From assembly GCA_005239465.1 (NCBI GenBank), contig SPAW01000007.1, positions 1-64,000 on the forward strand: a stretch of DNA of 64,000 nucleotides, read 5' to 3'. Origin of the DNA: Nitrospira sp. (lineage in GTDB: Bacteria > Nitrospirota > Nitrospiria > Nitrospirales > Nitrospiraceae). The notes below the pieces were generated by a model. That model was not told where the DNA came from. It saw nothing but the letters and a program-made list of their open reading frames with translations, and made no database searches. Of this stretch, positions 55,169 to 64,000 are shown one piece after another. Made by a program: the position numbers and the translations under genes. Position 1 is the stretch's first letter; each line of letters opens with the position of its first letter.

Positions 55169-55798
55169 ATGGTAAAAATAAAAATTTGCGGGATCACCAG
55201 CGTGGAAGATGCCGAAGTCGCGGTGACGGCCGGAGCGGATGCGCTTGGGTTTGTGATGTACCGGAAGAGTCCGCGTTATGTGGAACCGGCGGTGGCGCAA
55301 TCCATTGTCGCAGGACTTCCGCCTTTCGTCCTGCCGATCGGAGTATTCGTCAACGAAGACGCAAGCGTGGTTCGAACAATTATGGATGAATGCGGGTTCG
55401 CATTGGCCCAGCTGCACGGGGATGAGTCCGCATCATATTGCCAGAACCTTGGGCGCTCGGCACTCAAAGCGCTTCGCTTGAAGGATCGCGGTTCTTTTCT
55501 CGCCCTGTCAGAATTCCGGGGGAGGGCGCACATCCGTGGATTCGTCATAGATGCTTTTGCGGATCAAGTCTATGGCGGTACTGGGCAGACGGTTGATTGG
55601 ACATTAGCGGCAGAGGCGGCTCGGTCAGCACCGATTCTTGTGGCTGGCGGTCTCACGCCGTCGAACGTGGCCGAAGCGATTCGGCAGGTGCATCCTTACG
55701 GGGTTGACGTCAGCAGCGGTGTAGAAGTGCGCCCAGGGAAAAAAGATCCTGCCAAGGTGAATGCGTTTATCGATGCGGCAAGGCTTGTGTCCATCTGA
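55169..55798 (+). CDS. trpF: Phosphoribosylanthranilate isomerase
   Basis: Isomerises phosphoribosylanthranilate. 209 residues, barrel starting VKIKICGITSVEDAEVAVTA (catalytic Cys7 region), GFVMYRKSPRYVEPAVA, QLHGDESASYC, and GGLTPSNVAEAI. Asp in FVIDAF is the general acid. 17 bp after trpC. Confidence 0.95.
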   Translation: MVKIKICGITSVEDAEVAVTAGADALGFVMYRKSPRYVEPAVAQSIVAGLPPFVLPIGVFVNEDASVVRTIMDECGFALAQLHGDESASYCQNLGRSALKALRLKDRGSFLALSEFRGRAHIRGFVIDAFADQVYGGTGQTVDWTLAAEAARSAPILVAGGLTPSNVAEAIRQVHPYGVDVSSGVEVRPGKKDPAKVNAFIDAARLVSI

Positions 55799-55848
55799 TC
55801 GACCCGATTATACTCCTGGCAATTGAGTTGAGAAGGACCTGATTGCGT

Positions 55849-57042
55849 ATGCCCACACTTCCCGACAGCCACGGCCGGTTCGGCGCCTACGGAGGGCGTT
55901 ATGTGCCGGAGACGCTCATGCCAGCCCTGTTGGAACTTGAACAGGAATATGCACGGGCGCGTAAAGACAAACGGTTTCAAATGGAACTCGCCTATTACTT
56001 GAAAGAGTACGTCGGTCGGCCGACGCCTCTCTATTTTGCGCAACGACTGACCGAGAAGCTCGGCGGGGCGAAGATCTATCTCAAGCGTGAAGATCTCTGT
56101 CATACCGGGGCGCACAAGATTAATAACGCCATTGGGCAGGGACTGCTGGCTAAGCGGATGAGAAAGCCGCGCATCATCGCCGAAACCGGCGCAGGACAAC
56201 ATGGCGTGGCCACGGCGACGGTCGCGGCGATGTTCGGACTCCAATGCGAGATCTATATGGGCACCGAGGATATGCAGCGCCAGGCACTGAACGTCTTTCG
56301 CATGCGGCTCTTGGGATCCACAGTGACTGGTGTCGATGCCGGGAGCCGCACGCTCAAAGACGCCATCAGCGAAGCGATGCGCGACTGGACGACCAACATT
56401 AGATCGACCCACTACATCCTCGGATCCGTCCTCGGGGCACATCCTTATCCAATGATGATTCGGGACTTCCAGTCGGTGATCGGCCGGGAAGCCAGAAAGC
56501 AGATCCTCTCGGCGGAAGGCAGACTGCCGGATTGTTTGATCGCCTGCGTGGGCGGAGGCAGTAATGCCATGGGGCTCTTCCACGCGTTTATCGGAGACAA
56601 GAAGGTACAGATGGTCGGCGTCGAAGCGGCCGGGCTCGGTATTGCAAGCGGGAAGCATGCGGCGCGGTTTGCCGGAGGCAAGCCGGGTGTGTTGCAAGGC
56701 ACGATGACCTACTTGCTCCAAGACGACGATGGGCAGATCAATCTGACCCATTCGGTTTCTGCAGGATTGGACTATGCCGCGGTCGGGCCGGAGCATAGCT
56801 ACCTGAGAGACCAAGGCCGAGCCACCTATACCTCGGCGACCGACGACGAGGCCATGGCGGCGTTTGATCTGTTGGCGAGAGAAGAGGGCATTGTGCCGGC
56901 GTTGGAGAGTGCCCACGCAATTGCCCATGTCGTCAAAGTCGCTCCTACGATGAAAAGGAATCACGTGCTGGTCGTGAACCTCTCAGGCCGTGGGGATAAA
57001 GATGTGCAGCTGGTTGCGCGCATGCGAGGGATCACCCTGTGA
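55849..57042 (+). CDS. trpB: Tryptophan synthase beta chain
   Basis: Condenses indole with serine using PLP. 397 residues: [20 protein letters not shown] start, [20 protein letters not shown] (PLP lysine), [32 protein letters not shown] and [14 protein letters not shown] at 55849 preceded by AGAAGGA; a TTG two codons earlier is less likely. Overlaps trpA start by 4 bp. Confidence 0.96.
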   Translation: MPTLPDSHGRFGAYGGRYVPETLMPALLELEQEYARARKDKRFQMELAYYLKEYVGRPTPLYFAQRLTEKLGGAKIYLKREDLCHTGAHKINNAIGQGLLAKRMRKPRIIAETGAGQHGVATATVAAMFGLQCEIYMGTEDMQRQALNVFRMRLLGSTVTGVDAGSRTLKDAISEAMRDWTTNIRSTHYILGSVLGAHPYPMMIRDFQSVIGREARKQILSAEGRLPDCLIACVGGGSNAMGLFHAFIGDKKVQMVGVEAAGLGIASGKHAARFAGGKPGVLQGTMTYLLQDDDGQINLTHSVSAGLDYAAVGPEHSYLRDQGRATYTSATDDEAMAAFDLLAREEGIVPALESAHAIAHVVKVAPTMKRNHVLVVNLSGRGDKDVQLVARMRGITL

Positions 57043-57872
57043 CGACCAGACTGGACAAGACCTTCGCGCGTCTGCGGCAAAGCAATGAGAAAGCCCTTAT
57101 CGCCTATCTCATGGCAGGAGACCCCAGCCTCGCCGACACGGAACAGCTCGTGGGTGAATTGGAAAGGGCCGGCGCCGATATCATCGAACTCGGTGTCCCA
57201 TTCTCCGATCCAATCGCCGATGGGCCGGTCATCCAGCAGGCGGCAGAACGGGCGCTACGGGGCGGAACCTCCCTTCGCAAGATCCTGCCGATGATGAGGC
57301 GGCTGAGAGCCACGACGCAAATCCCCCTGGTCTTGATGGCCTATTACAACACCATTCACGCCTTCGGCCCTGAACGATTTTGCCGTGAGGCGGTGCTGGC
57401 CGGCGTCGATGGATTGATTGTGCCGGACATGCCGCCGGACGAGGCGGAGCCGCTCAAGGCCCCGGCAGAGGCGGCTGGACTGCAGCTCATTTTCTTGCTT
57501 GCCCCGACCAGCACGGCTGCTCGACGAAAATTTGTGGCGCGGCAGTCACAAGGATTCGTCTATTACGTGTCGCTCACAGGGATTACAGGCGCGAAGCTAC
57601 GGGACGTAGCAGATGTTTTCCACAATGTCGAGAAGATCAGAAAGGTCTCCCCAGTTCCTGTCGCCGTCGGCTTCGGAGTGGCCACCCCGGAGGATGCAGC
57701 CAAAATATCGAAGATCGCCGACGGTGTGATTGTCGGCAGCGCAATCGTGAAATGCATCGCTTCCCATCAACAGGACAGCGGCATGGTCGGGCAAGTGGCC
57801 CGGTTCGTCCGGTCCTTGAAAACGGCCATGGCGGAGGCAGCTCGTAACCCTTCGGCTGCACCCTCCTTATGA
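57039..57872 (+). CDS. trpA: Tryptophan synthase alpha chain
   Basis: Cleaves indole-3-glycerol phosphate to indole. 277 residues: [39 protein letters not shown] (catalytic Glu and Asp), [25 protein letters not shown] and [13 protein letters not shown] start overlapping the trpB stop (GTGA), so alpha and beta subunits are coupled. Last gene of the operon; converges with the lipoprotein gene. Confidence 0.95.
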   Translation: MTTRLDKTFARLRQSNEKALIAYLMAGDPSLADTEQLVGELERAGADIIELGVPFSDPIADGPVIQQAAERALRGGTSLRKILPMMRRLRATTQIPLVLMAYYNTIHAFGPERFCREAVLAGVDGLIVPDMPPDEAEPLKAPAEAAGLQLIFLLAPTSTAARRKFVARQSQGFVYYVSLTGITGAKLRDVADVFHNVEKIRKVSPVPVAVGFGVATPEDAAKISKIADGVIVGSAIVKCIASHQQDSGMVGQVARFVRSLKTAMAEAARNPSAAPSL

Positions 57873-57899
57873 AGGGGAAAGAACGGCCAGAATCCGAGG

Positions 57900-58481
57900 C
57901 TAGCGCTTCTGATGGGGAGGCATGTATTTGATCATCTCGTCTGCGAGCTCTTCGGCGACGTCTTTCAAGTTTGTCTTGAAGATGTAGCCAGCAGACCGTT
58001 CGTGGCGCGCTTTCCAGACTGTGGTGCCGGTGGTCGCATCAATGAGGCGAAGACTCAATCCCACGCCGCGGGCGTACTCCCACGAATTCACCCGCACCAC
58101 CAAAAACGAATCAATGTTGAGCGCCTTGCCGAGTATGACGGCTGAATCTCTGTCGGAGTGGCCGGTCATTTCCAGACGGGAAAAATAGACCACAAGGGCG
58201 TCAAACGCTGCCTTCGACGTCTGAAAGATATCCGTCACACTCTCGGGGGGAACCACGCGTTCGAAGTGGGAGGATTTATCCAAAGCACCGGCCAAGACTT
58301 CTTGAATCTCTTCACGTGCACTGTCGTATTGGCTGGCCATCGGAGGCAACACTGCAATCACCCGAGGGTGGAACACCTTGGCGCCAGGGCCTTCCCAAAT
58401 TTCCTGCAATCCTCCACATCCTGCGAGCAGCAAGACGAGAATCAGCGCGACGCCACAACGGGTGATCAACGGCGAGGCCAT
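57900..58481 (-). CDS. GNA1162/DUF799-like lipoprotein
   Basis: A 193-residue lipoprotein. Signal MASPLITRCGVALILVLLLA with lipobox LLAGC (Cys near 22). The mature part (VIAVLPPMASQYDSAREEIQ, ALNIDSFLVVRVNSWEYARG, LSLRLIDATTGTTVWKARHE) matches the curli-assembly/GNA1162-like fold that builds nucleotide- or polymer-related outer-membrane complexes. The start at 58481 gives the signal peptide at the N-terminus; the frame extends to 58577 without supporting features. Exact partner unknown. Confidence 0.7.
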   Translation of the reverse strand: MASPLITRCGVALILVLLLAGCGGLQEIWEGPGAKVFHPRVIAVLPPMASQYDSAREEIQEVLAGALDKSSHFERVVPPESVTDIFQTSKAAFDALVVYFSRLEMTGHSDRDSAVILGKALNIDSFLVVRVNSWEYARGVGLSLRLIDATTGTTVWKARHERSAGYIFKTNLKDVAEELADEMIKYMPPHQKR

Positions 58482-58608
58482 GGGTTCATGTATACCATGG
58501 AAACATGAAAACAATGGGGCAGGAGACGATGATCTGCTGTTCACTATAGGTAGGCCTACCTCGGATCGAGATGCCATGCCTACATTCCTGAATCGAATCC
58601 CTCACTGT

Positions 58609-59271
58609 TCAGACGATCATGCCGTCCTGCATATGAATGATACGGTCCGACTGTGCGGACAGTTTGTCGTTGTGCGTCACGATGATGAAGGTCGTACCGC
58701 GGGATTTGTTCAATTCCCGCATCAGGGCGAACAAGGCGTCGCCGCTGTGCGTATCGAGATTACCGGTCGGTTCATCAGCCAACACCATATCGGGGTTTTG
58801 CATCAGCGCCCGCGCCATCGCAACACGTTGCTGCTCGCCACCGGACAACTCTCCAGGCTTGTGATGAAGACGCTGGCCTAGCCCCACTTCGGTGAGCAGT
58901 GCCGTCGCATCAGACTCGACTGACGCGGGATCGCGCCGCTGCACGAAGGCCGGCATACAGACGTTCTCCAAAGCTGTGAACTCCGGCAGCAGGTGGTGAA
59001 ACTGGAACACAAACCCGATGCGTCGATTGCGAAACTCTGCTTGCTGGGTTTCCGTCATCTGAAACAAGTCTTGACTGTCAAATGTCACCGTGCCGCTGCT
59101 GGGTTTGTCGAGCGTCCCGATAATATGGAGCAAGGTACTCTTGCCGGCTCCCCAAGCCCCTACAATAGCGATCAACTCACCGCGCTGAATTTCAAGATTA
59201 ATCCCCTTGAGCACCGGCAGCTCGTAGGACCCCATCGAAAAGGATTTATGAAGATCTGTGACTTTGATCAT
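58609..59271 (-). CDS. lolD: LolD-type ABC transporter ATPase
   Basis: Drives lipoprotein release from the inner membrane together with LolC/E. 220 residues: Walker A GAWGAGKSTLLH, LSGGEQQRVAMARAL signature, Walker B MVLADEPTGNLD, and FIIVTHNDKLS H-loop. It follows the permease gene by about 110 bp in the same direction. MacB-like systems are similar, but the separate 425-residue permease favours LolCDE. Confidence 0.88.
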   Translation of the reverse strand: MIKVTDLHKSFSMGSYELPVLKGINLEIQRGELIAIVGAWGAGKSTLLHIIGTLDKPSSGTVTFDSQDLFQMTETQQAEFRNRRIGFVFQFHHLLPEFTALENVCMPAFVQRRDPASVESDATALLTEVGLGQRLHHKPGELSGGEQQRVAMARALMQNPDMVLADEPTGNLDTHSGDALFALMRELNKSRGTTFIIVTHNDKLSAQSDRIIHMQDGMIV

Positions 59272-59382
59272 GAAACAGTTGGTGACGTGGTGATTTAATG
59301 ATTTGGTGATTGAAGAAAACCTCCTGCTGGTTCTTCTCGATTCACTCGATCACACAATGACTACATCGTACTTTCTCCCCCC

Positions 59383-60660
59383 TCATTCATAGCGTAGCGC
59401 TGCCACCGGTTCGAGCTTTGCCGCCTGGTTCGCGGGATACACCGTGGCAACGAAACTAATCAGGATGGCCGATCCAGCTACGAGCAGCACGTCCTCGGTC
59501 AGCACGTGGACCGGAATCCTTGAGATGTAGTACACGGTCGGATCAAAGGTCCAGAACGTTTGGATCAACCAAAGAAACGCATAGCCCAGCGGAATGCCGA
59601 TGGCTGTTCCTGAAAATCCGATGATCAGCCCGTTCAGCATGAAGATCCGCCGGATACTTCGCTTGGTCGCTCCCATCGCCTTGAAGATCGCAATTTCTTT
59701 CTGCTTCTCCGTGACGATCATCGTCAGCGTGCTCACGATGTTGAACGAAGCCACAATCGTGATCAGGACGAGCAACAAAAACATCATCGTCTTTTCCAGT
59801 TTCAGGGCCGAGAAGAGATTGCGGTTCATCTGCATCCAATCCCTGGCTCCGTGGCTGAAACCTAACTCGCGTTCGATGTCGCGGGCGATCGCGCCGGCGC
59901 GGAACACGTCTGTCACCTTCACTTCGATTCCGGACACGCTCGCCCCCATGTTGAAGAATTTCTGCGCCTCCCCGAGTTCGATATAGGCGAGCGATGAGTC
60001 GTACTCATACATGCCGGAATGGAAGAGTCCCACCACGGCGAATGTTCGAATCTTGGGCACCATGCCCATCGCGCTGATCGGGCCGACCGGAGACACCACG
60101 TTGAGCGTATCGCCGGTAAACACCCCAAGCCGAAGCGCCAGTTCCTTGCCGAGTATAATGCCGGGTTTGTCGACCAACTGAAGCTCTCCCTGCGGATCGT
60201 CAACAGGGGCCTGTCTGACCTTGACGGGTGTGAGAAGGTCGGTCAGTTGCCCCGACGACAGATTCTTGGCCAATTCGGTGACGTGGGCCTCACGCTGTGG
60301 GTCGATGCCGCGCAATACAATCCCTTGCACCCCGGACTGTGTGGTGAGCAGAACTTGACGGAGGACAAAGGGCGTCGCTGCGACGACATCGGGAAACGCC
60401 CGTATTTTTTCGACGAGTGGATCGTATTCCGACATGTTCTCCTTCATCCGCTCTTGCACGATAATGTGGGCCGTGGTGCCGAGAATCTTGCCCTGAATGT
60501 CTTCTTTGAAGCCCGTCATGATTCCGACCGTGCCGATCAGCGCAGCCACCCCAAGCGTGATGCCGGCGATCGAGACGAAGGTGTTAAGCGAAATGGTCCG
60601 GTTGCGGCGCTTGGCGCGCAAGTAACGAAGTCCAACGAAGATTTCATAGGGCATCGCCAC
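59383..60660 (-). CDS. LolC/LolE-family lipoprotein-releasing permease
   Basis: A 425-residue inner-membrane protein: cytoplasmic start MPYEIFVGLRYLRAKRRNR, TM1 at about 25-48, a large periplasmic MacB-like domain (about 50-275), and three C-terminal helices (MFLLLVLITIVASFNIVSTL, FMLNGLIIGFSGTAIGIPLG, VLLVAGSAILISFVATVYPA). It pairs with LolD to hand outer-membrane lipoproteins to LolA. A single permease could form a LolF-like homodimer; no second copy is here. The GTG at 60660 has GGAGAA 7 bp upstream; ATG at 60654 is an alternative. Confidence 0.88.
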   Translation of the reverse strand: MAMPYEIFVGLRYLRAKRRNRTISLNTFVSIAGITLGVAALIGTVGIMTGFKEDIQGKILGTTAHIIVQERMKENMSEYDPLVEKIRAFPDVVAATPFVLRQVLLTTQSGVQGIVLRGIDPQREAHVTELAKNLSSGQLTDLLTPVKVRQAPVDDPQGELQLVDKPGIILGKELALRLGVFTGDTLNVVSPVGPISAMGMVPKIRTFAVVGLFHSGMYEYDSSLAYIELGEAQKFFNMGASVSGIEVKVTDVFRAGAIARDIERELGFSHGARDWMQMNRNLFSALKLEKTMMFLLLVLITIVASFNIVSTLTMIVTEKQKEIAIFKAMGATKRSIRRIFMLNGLIIGFSGTAIGIPLGYAFLWLIQTFWTFDPTVYYISRIPVHVLTEDVLLVAGSAILISFVATVYPANQAAKLEPVAALRYE

Positions 60661-60679
60661 TATGATTTCTCCGGCCTGT

Positions 60680-60920
60680 CAGGATGTTGAAACACGCCGC
60701 CAGCGTCGTTCTCGCTTCGCTCAAAGCCTCGACATGGAAGCACAATCCATCTGAAGGGTTTTATCCGTTCCCCAAGAATCATTACATCGGTGAACGGCTC
60801 ACACGAAGTGCGGTGTGTACCTCCTCGGCTATTCACTCGCTGCGGCCTTGCCTGGGACAAGGCGCGTCTCGGCGCGCCAGGGCTGGGCGGGTGAGAAGGC
60901 TGACGTGTTTGAACATCCTG
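60680..60920. repeat. Inverted-repeat-bounded intergenic element (about 240 bp)
   Basis: Left end caggatgttgaaacacg (60680-60696) and right end cgtgtttgaacatcctg (60904-60920) are near-perfect inverted repeats. Inside are ctcgcttcgctc and a segment rich in gccttgcctgggac and gcgcgtctcggcgcg palindromes. The ends match a repeat family with gttcaaa...gaacatcctg borders that I recall from several bacterial genomes. There is no ORF with a credible product inside. It looks like a non-autonomous (MITE-like) element between lolC and lysS. Confidence 0.6.
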
Positions 60921-60946
60921 TGACATTGCTCTGGTTTTCCTTGTCT

Positions 60947-62428
60947 TTATTTCTCTGGCCTGAGCTGAGGGAAGAGCATGACGTCGCGGATAGAAGCCTG
61001 ATTGGTGAAGAGCATGATCAGTCGATCGATCCCGATTCCTTCCCCGGCCGTCGGCGGCATCCCGTACTCAAGTGCGCGAAGGAAGTCCTCATCGACGAGA
61101 TGTGCTTCCTCATCGCCGGCCTCACGCTGGATCGCCTGACCTTCAAACCGTTCACGTTGGTCCAATGGATCGTTCAGCTCGGAAAAGGCATTCGCGATTT
61201 CCCTTCCGGCGATGTAGAGCTCGAACCGATCTGTGAGGGTAGGGTCCGAGTCCTTGCGTCGGGCCAGCGGAGAAATCTCGATCGGGTAGTCCGTGATAAT
61301 GGTGGGCTGCTGGAGGTTCGGTTCGACCGTTTCCTCGAAGATTTCGTTGACGATGTTGAACAGTGGCCACTTGGGATCGACTTCTACTCCCAGAAGTCTA
61401 GCCACCATTACAGCTTTGTCTCTATCTTGAAAGATCGAGGGGTCCAGGCTGTTTACCTCAAGGATTGCCTGGTGGTACGACCAGCGCCGCCAAGGAGGCG
61501 TGAGCCTGATCTCCTTGCCTTGATAGTCGATGACGGTCTTGCCGAGAATCTGTTGGGCCAAGCTGGAGACGAGCTCTTCCGTTAAGACGATCAGATCATG
61601 ATAATCCGCATAGGAGACGTAAAACTCCAGCATCGTGAATTCGGGATTGTGAATAGTCGAGATGCCTTCATTCCTGAAATTTCGGTTGATCTCGAACACC
61701 CGAGGAAATCCGCCGACAACCAGGCGCTTCAAATACAACTCCGGTGCGATGCGCAGGTAGAGATCGACACCGAGCGCATTGTGATGCGTGACAAAGGGCT
61801 TGGCCGCTGCGCCGCCGGGAATCGGATGCAGCATTGGGGTCTCGACTTCGAGGAAGCCCCGTTCGATCAGAAAGGTCCGGATGCCGGCAATGATCCGGCT
61901 CCGCGTCGAGAAGATCTGATGGACTTCGGGATTGGCGATCAGATCGACGTACCGCTGCCGATAGCGGGTTTCTACATCAGTCAGCCCGTGCCACTTTTCC
62001 GGAAGCGGACGGAGCGCTTTGCTTAGAAACGTCAGCTGGTGGACTTCGACCGTGAACTCATTTGTTTTGGTGCGGAACAGTACCCCGGTTACGCCAATCC
62101 AATCTCCCAGATCGAGTTGCTCTGCCACTTTGTAGGTCTGTTCGGAAAGAAAATCCTTCTTGAGATAGACCTGAAGGCGGTCGGAGCCGTCTTGCAATAC
62201 CGCGAACCCGGCCTTGCCGAAACGGCGCAGGGCCACCACGCGTCCTGCGAACGTGCAGGAGATCTTTTCTTGCTCTAAGATCCCTTTTGTTTTCTCACTG
62301 TGCAGCTTGATAAGCTGCCCGGCCCGGTCCTTCACCTCAAAGCGGGTGCCATAGGGAGCGACGCCGGCCTCGCGGAGGTGCTCGAGTTTCTTAATCCGCT
62401 GCTGCCGTTGTTCGTTCGGTTCATCCAT
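60947..62428 (-). CDS. lysS: Lysyl-tRNA synthetase, class II
   Basis: Charges tRNA(Lys). 493 residues: OB-fold anticodon domain (CTFAGRVVALRRFGKAGFAV), motif 1 region FLEVETPMLHPIPGGAAAKP, motif 2 FEINRNFRNEGISTIHNPEF, motif 3 GIGIDRLIMLFTNQASIRDV, ending VMLFPQLRPEK. Start MDEPNEQRQQRIKKLEHLR at 62428. Followed on its upstream side by a short repeat-like gap and prfB. Confidence 0.96.
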   Translation of the reverse strand: MDEPNEQRQQRIKKLEHLREAGVAPYGTRFEVKDRAGQLIKLHSEKTKGILEQEKISCTFAGRVVALRRFGKAGFAVLQDGSDRLQVYLKKDFLSEQTYKVAEQLDLGDWIGVTGVLFRTKTNEFTVEVHQLTFLSKALRPLPEKWHGLTDVETRYRQRYVDLIANPEVHQIFSTRSRIIAGIRTFLIERGFLEVETPMLHPIPGGAAAKPFVTHHNALGVDLYLRIAPELYLKRLVVGGFPRVFEINRNFRNEGISTIHNPEFTMLEFYVSYADYHDLIVLTEELVSSLAQQILGKTVIDYQGKEIRLTPPWRRWSYHQAILEVNSLDPSIFQDRDKAVMVARLLGVEVDPKWPLFNIVNEIFEETVEPNLQQPTIITDYPIEISPLARRKDSDPTLTDRFELYIAGREIANAFSELNDPLDQRERFEGQAIQREAGDEEAHLVDEDFLRALEYGMPPTAGEGIGIDRLIMLFTNQASIRDVMLFPQLRPEK

Positions 62429-62431
62429 AGA

Positions 62432-62470
62432 AAGACCGTGATGAGTGATGGGTGATGCGTGACTTGCGTG
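62432..62470. repeat. Short degenerate direct repeat (gtgatg units)
   Basis: gtgatgagtgatgggtgatgcgtgac between lysS and prfB is a run of related 7-8 bp units. Similar runs occur at 59281-59310 (ggtgatttaatgatttgg). Confidence 0.45.
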
Positions 62471-62491
62471 TGGTGCAAAGACGCATAACTA

Positions 62492-63638
62492 CTACAGGTC
62501 GTCGTCAGATTCGCTGACTGCCGACAGCTGATCGCTTCCTTTTATGAGCTTCTTTTTCAAATAGGCCTCGATGAAACCGTCGATCTCGCCGTCCATGACT
62601 GATGAGACATTGCCGCTTTCATAGGCCGTCCGGTGATCCTTGACCATCTGATAGGGCTGGAACACATAGGAGCGAATCTGACTGCCCCACGCGATCTCTT
62701 TCTTTTCGCCGACGATCGCGTTGAACTCCGCTTCCTTCTTCTTCTGTTCCAATTCAAACAGGCGCGATTTCATGATCTTCATCGCGCCGTTTCGATTCTG
62801 GAGTTGGGATCGTTCGTTCTGGCATTGCACGACGATCCCGGTCGGCAGGTGAGTAATACGGATCGCCGTTTCGACCTTGTTCACGTTCTGTCCGCCGGCG
62901 CCGCCCGCCCGGAAGGTATCAATCCTGAGATCCTTGTCTTCGACCACGACGTCGATGTCTTCGCTCAATTCCGGATAGACGAATACAGAGGCGAATGATG
63001 TGTGCCGCCGCTTGTTGGAATCGAACGGGGAAATGCGCACCAGGCGATGGACACCTGCTTCCGCTTTCAAATAGCCATAGGCATAGGGGCCGGTGATCGT
63101 CAGGGTCGCGCTCTTGATGCCGGCTTCGTCTCCGGGCAGGAGATCCAACGTTTCCACCTTGAACTTCTTGGTTTCCGCCCACCGCACGTACATGCGGAGA
63201 AGCATCTGCGCCCAGTCCTGCGATTCCGTTCCGCCGGCACCAGGGTGAATTGCCAAAATCGCGTTGTTCGGGTCCAACTCGCCCGAGAGGAGGAGCTCCA
63301 CGCGCAGCGCTGCCAGGCGAGGCTCCAACTGATTCAGTTCGGTGGTCAGTTCCTGTTCAAGTCCGGCGTCGCCGCTCTCGTGAGCTAATTCCAGCAGGGC
63401 GCCTAGATCGCTCAGCTTGGCTTCGATCTCATGCCACTGTTGAACTTCGCGTTCGATCGTCGCTTTTTTCCGGCTCACAGCAGCAGCGACGCGGGCATCG
63501 TTCCAAAAATTCGGCTGCCCCATCTGAGCTTCAAGTTCTTGCAAGTCGGCGGTCATGCGGGTGAGGTCAAAGATGCCCCCGTAACTCGGAGACTTGTTCA
63601 CCAATCGCGCGAACGCGAACTTGTACCTCATCCAACAT
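62492..63638 (-). CDS. prfB: Peptide chain release factor 2, with programmed +1 frameshift
   Basis: Recognises UGA and UAA stop codons. The long frame ([20 protein letters not shown] with the GGQ motif, and [18 protein letters not shown]) lacks the true start. Translation begins at ATG 63638 (AGAAGGA upstream), reads [20 protein letters not shown] plus GHL, and reaches CTT TGA at 63572-63567. After a +1 step it continues [20 protein letters not shown]. The slip site follows an internal Shine-Dalgarno-like GGGGG at 63576-63580, exactly as in E. coli prfB. The frame opening at 63631 without shift is not the real N-terminus. The C-terminal [13 protein letters not shown] looks repeat-derived. Confidence 0.93.
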
Positions 63639-63656
63639 GGAACGATCCTTCTCCCG

Positions 63657-64000
63657 TTACGCGGGCGTGATAGCGGTTGTGCCGTGGGCGGGTTCCTTCG
63701 TGCGAAAATAACCGTACAGGCACAAAAGCGCGCAGATTATAACACAGGCGTAGGCAAACACATCTCCATAATAGCTGTAAAAAGTGCGGGATTGCCTGAC
63801 CGGGATCGTGGCTTGTAACACCTGCTCTGTAAAGAGGGGCGTGGCCTGCATGATACGTCCGAAGGGATCGACGAAACCGGAAATCCCGGTGTTGGCGGCG
63901 CGTGCGAAGGCCAGATGATTTTCCACCGAGCGAAAGACCACCATGGAGAAGTGCTGCGCGGGTGCCGATGAAGGACCGAACCAGCCGTCATTCGTGATCG
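63657..64000 (-). CDS. lnt: Apolipoprotein N-acyltransferase, C-terminal part
   Basis: Adds the third acyl chain to lipoproteins in the inner membrane. Only the last 114 codons are in the window: [20 protein letters not shown], then [20 protein letters not shown] and DPFGRI, the end of the nitrilase-like domain. One final membrane helix follows (about [18 protein letters not shown]). The catalytic Glu, Lys and Cys are outside the window. It ends 18 bp before prfB, so the two may be in one transcript. Confidence 0.9.
   Translation of the reverse strand, partial: ITNDGWFGPSSAPAQHFSMVVFRSVENHLAFARAANTGISGFVDPFGRIMQATPLFTEQVLQATIPVRQSRTFYSYYGDVFAYACVIICALLCLYGYFRTKEPAHGTTAITPA

Noticed and set aside
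55696-56964. 422-codon minus-strand frame opposite trpB
   Set aside because: Antisense shadow of trpB, whose own motifs are complete.

Overview
This window reads as a chromosomal segment of a comammox-type Nitrospira. The strongest single clue is an ammonia monooxygenase subunit C gene (amoC, 24565..25356, minus strand) that keeps the Asp/His/His copper-site residues. It sits among housekeeping genes whose style fits Nitrospirota: a B12-dependent ribonucleotide reductase, a short-form 6-phosphogluconate dehydrogenase, and abundant c-di-GMP signalling. The organism call is inference from gene content; there is no rRNA gene, no tRNA gene that I can see, and no CRISPR array.

Layout. 1-16.6 kb: seryl-tRNA synthetase (cut by the window edge), a radical SAM/rhodanese pair, a periplasmic Skp-like chaperone, a HEAT-repeat/HD-GYP pair, a lipase/thioredoxin-like pair, the oxidative pentose phosphate genes zwf and gnd, a nucleotidyltransferase pair, threonine aldolase, a nucleotide-transporter-like gene with a frameshift, a ProA-like protein without the catalytic cysteine, and a methyltransferase. 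16.6-31.4 kb is the accessory part: a broken VF530/SUI1 gene, a three-gene phosphorelay (heme-motif histidine kinase, single-domain regulator, regulator-GGDEF-EAL), PAS and PilZ proteins, a possible sigma-54 unit of tiny ORFs, a CBS protein, remnants of a thermonuclease and of Lon, orphan amoC, a sulfatase-modifying-factor-fold protein, an rRNA methyltransferase, a Nudix protein, a RelE-type toxin/antitoxin pair, and one intact plus one decayed PilZ gene. Dispersed intergenic repeats occur through this part.

31.4-50 kb: a coupled mutY-mutT-exonuclease operon, lipoprotein and small membrane genes, the coupled tRNA methylthiotransferases mtaB-miaB, an AmpG-like transporter, nrdJ with a well-defined control region (tandem NrdR boxes over the promoter, DnaA boxes upstream) and a coupled partner, an ACT-domain protein, rlpA, a CorC/HlyC-like protein and DNA ligase. 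50-64 kb: a LysM lipoprotein, a complete trpEGDCFBA operon, a GNA1162-like lipoprotein, LolD and a LolC/E permease, lysyl-tRNA synthetase, peptide release factor 2 with its programmed +1 frameshift, and the C-terminal part of apolipoprotein N-acyltransferase.

Several signals need frame-by-frame reading: five genes are broken or fragmentary (transporter at 12.7 kb, SUI1 at 16.7 kb, nuclease at 24.3 kb, lon at 27.2 kb, PilZ at 30.5 kb), and prfB begins upstream of its longest open frame. Frameshifts in short homopolymers may be assembly errors; the multi-lesion cases look like true decay.
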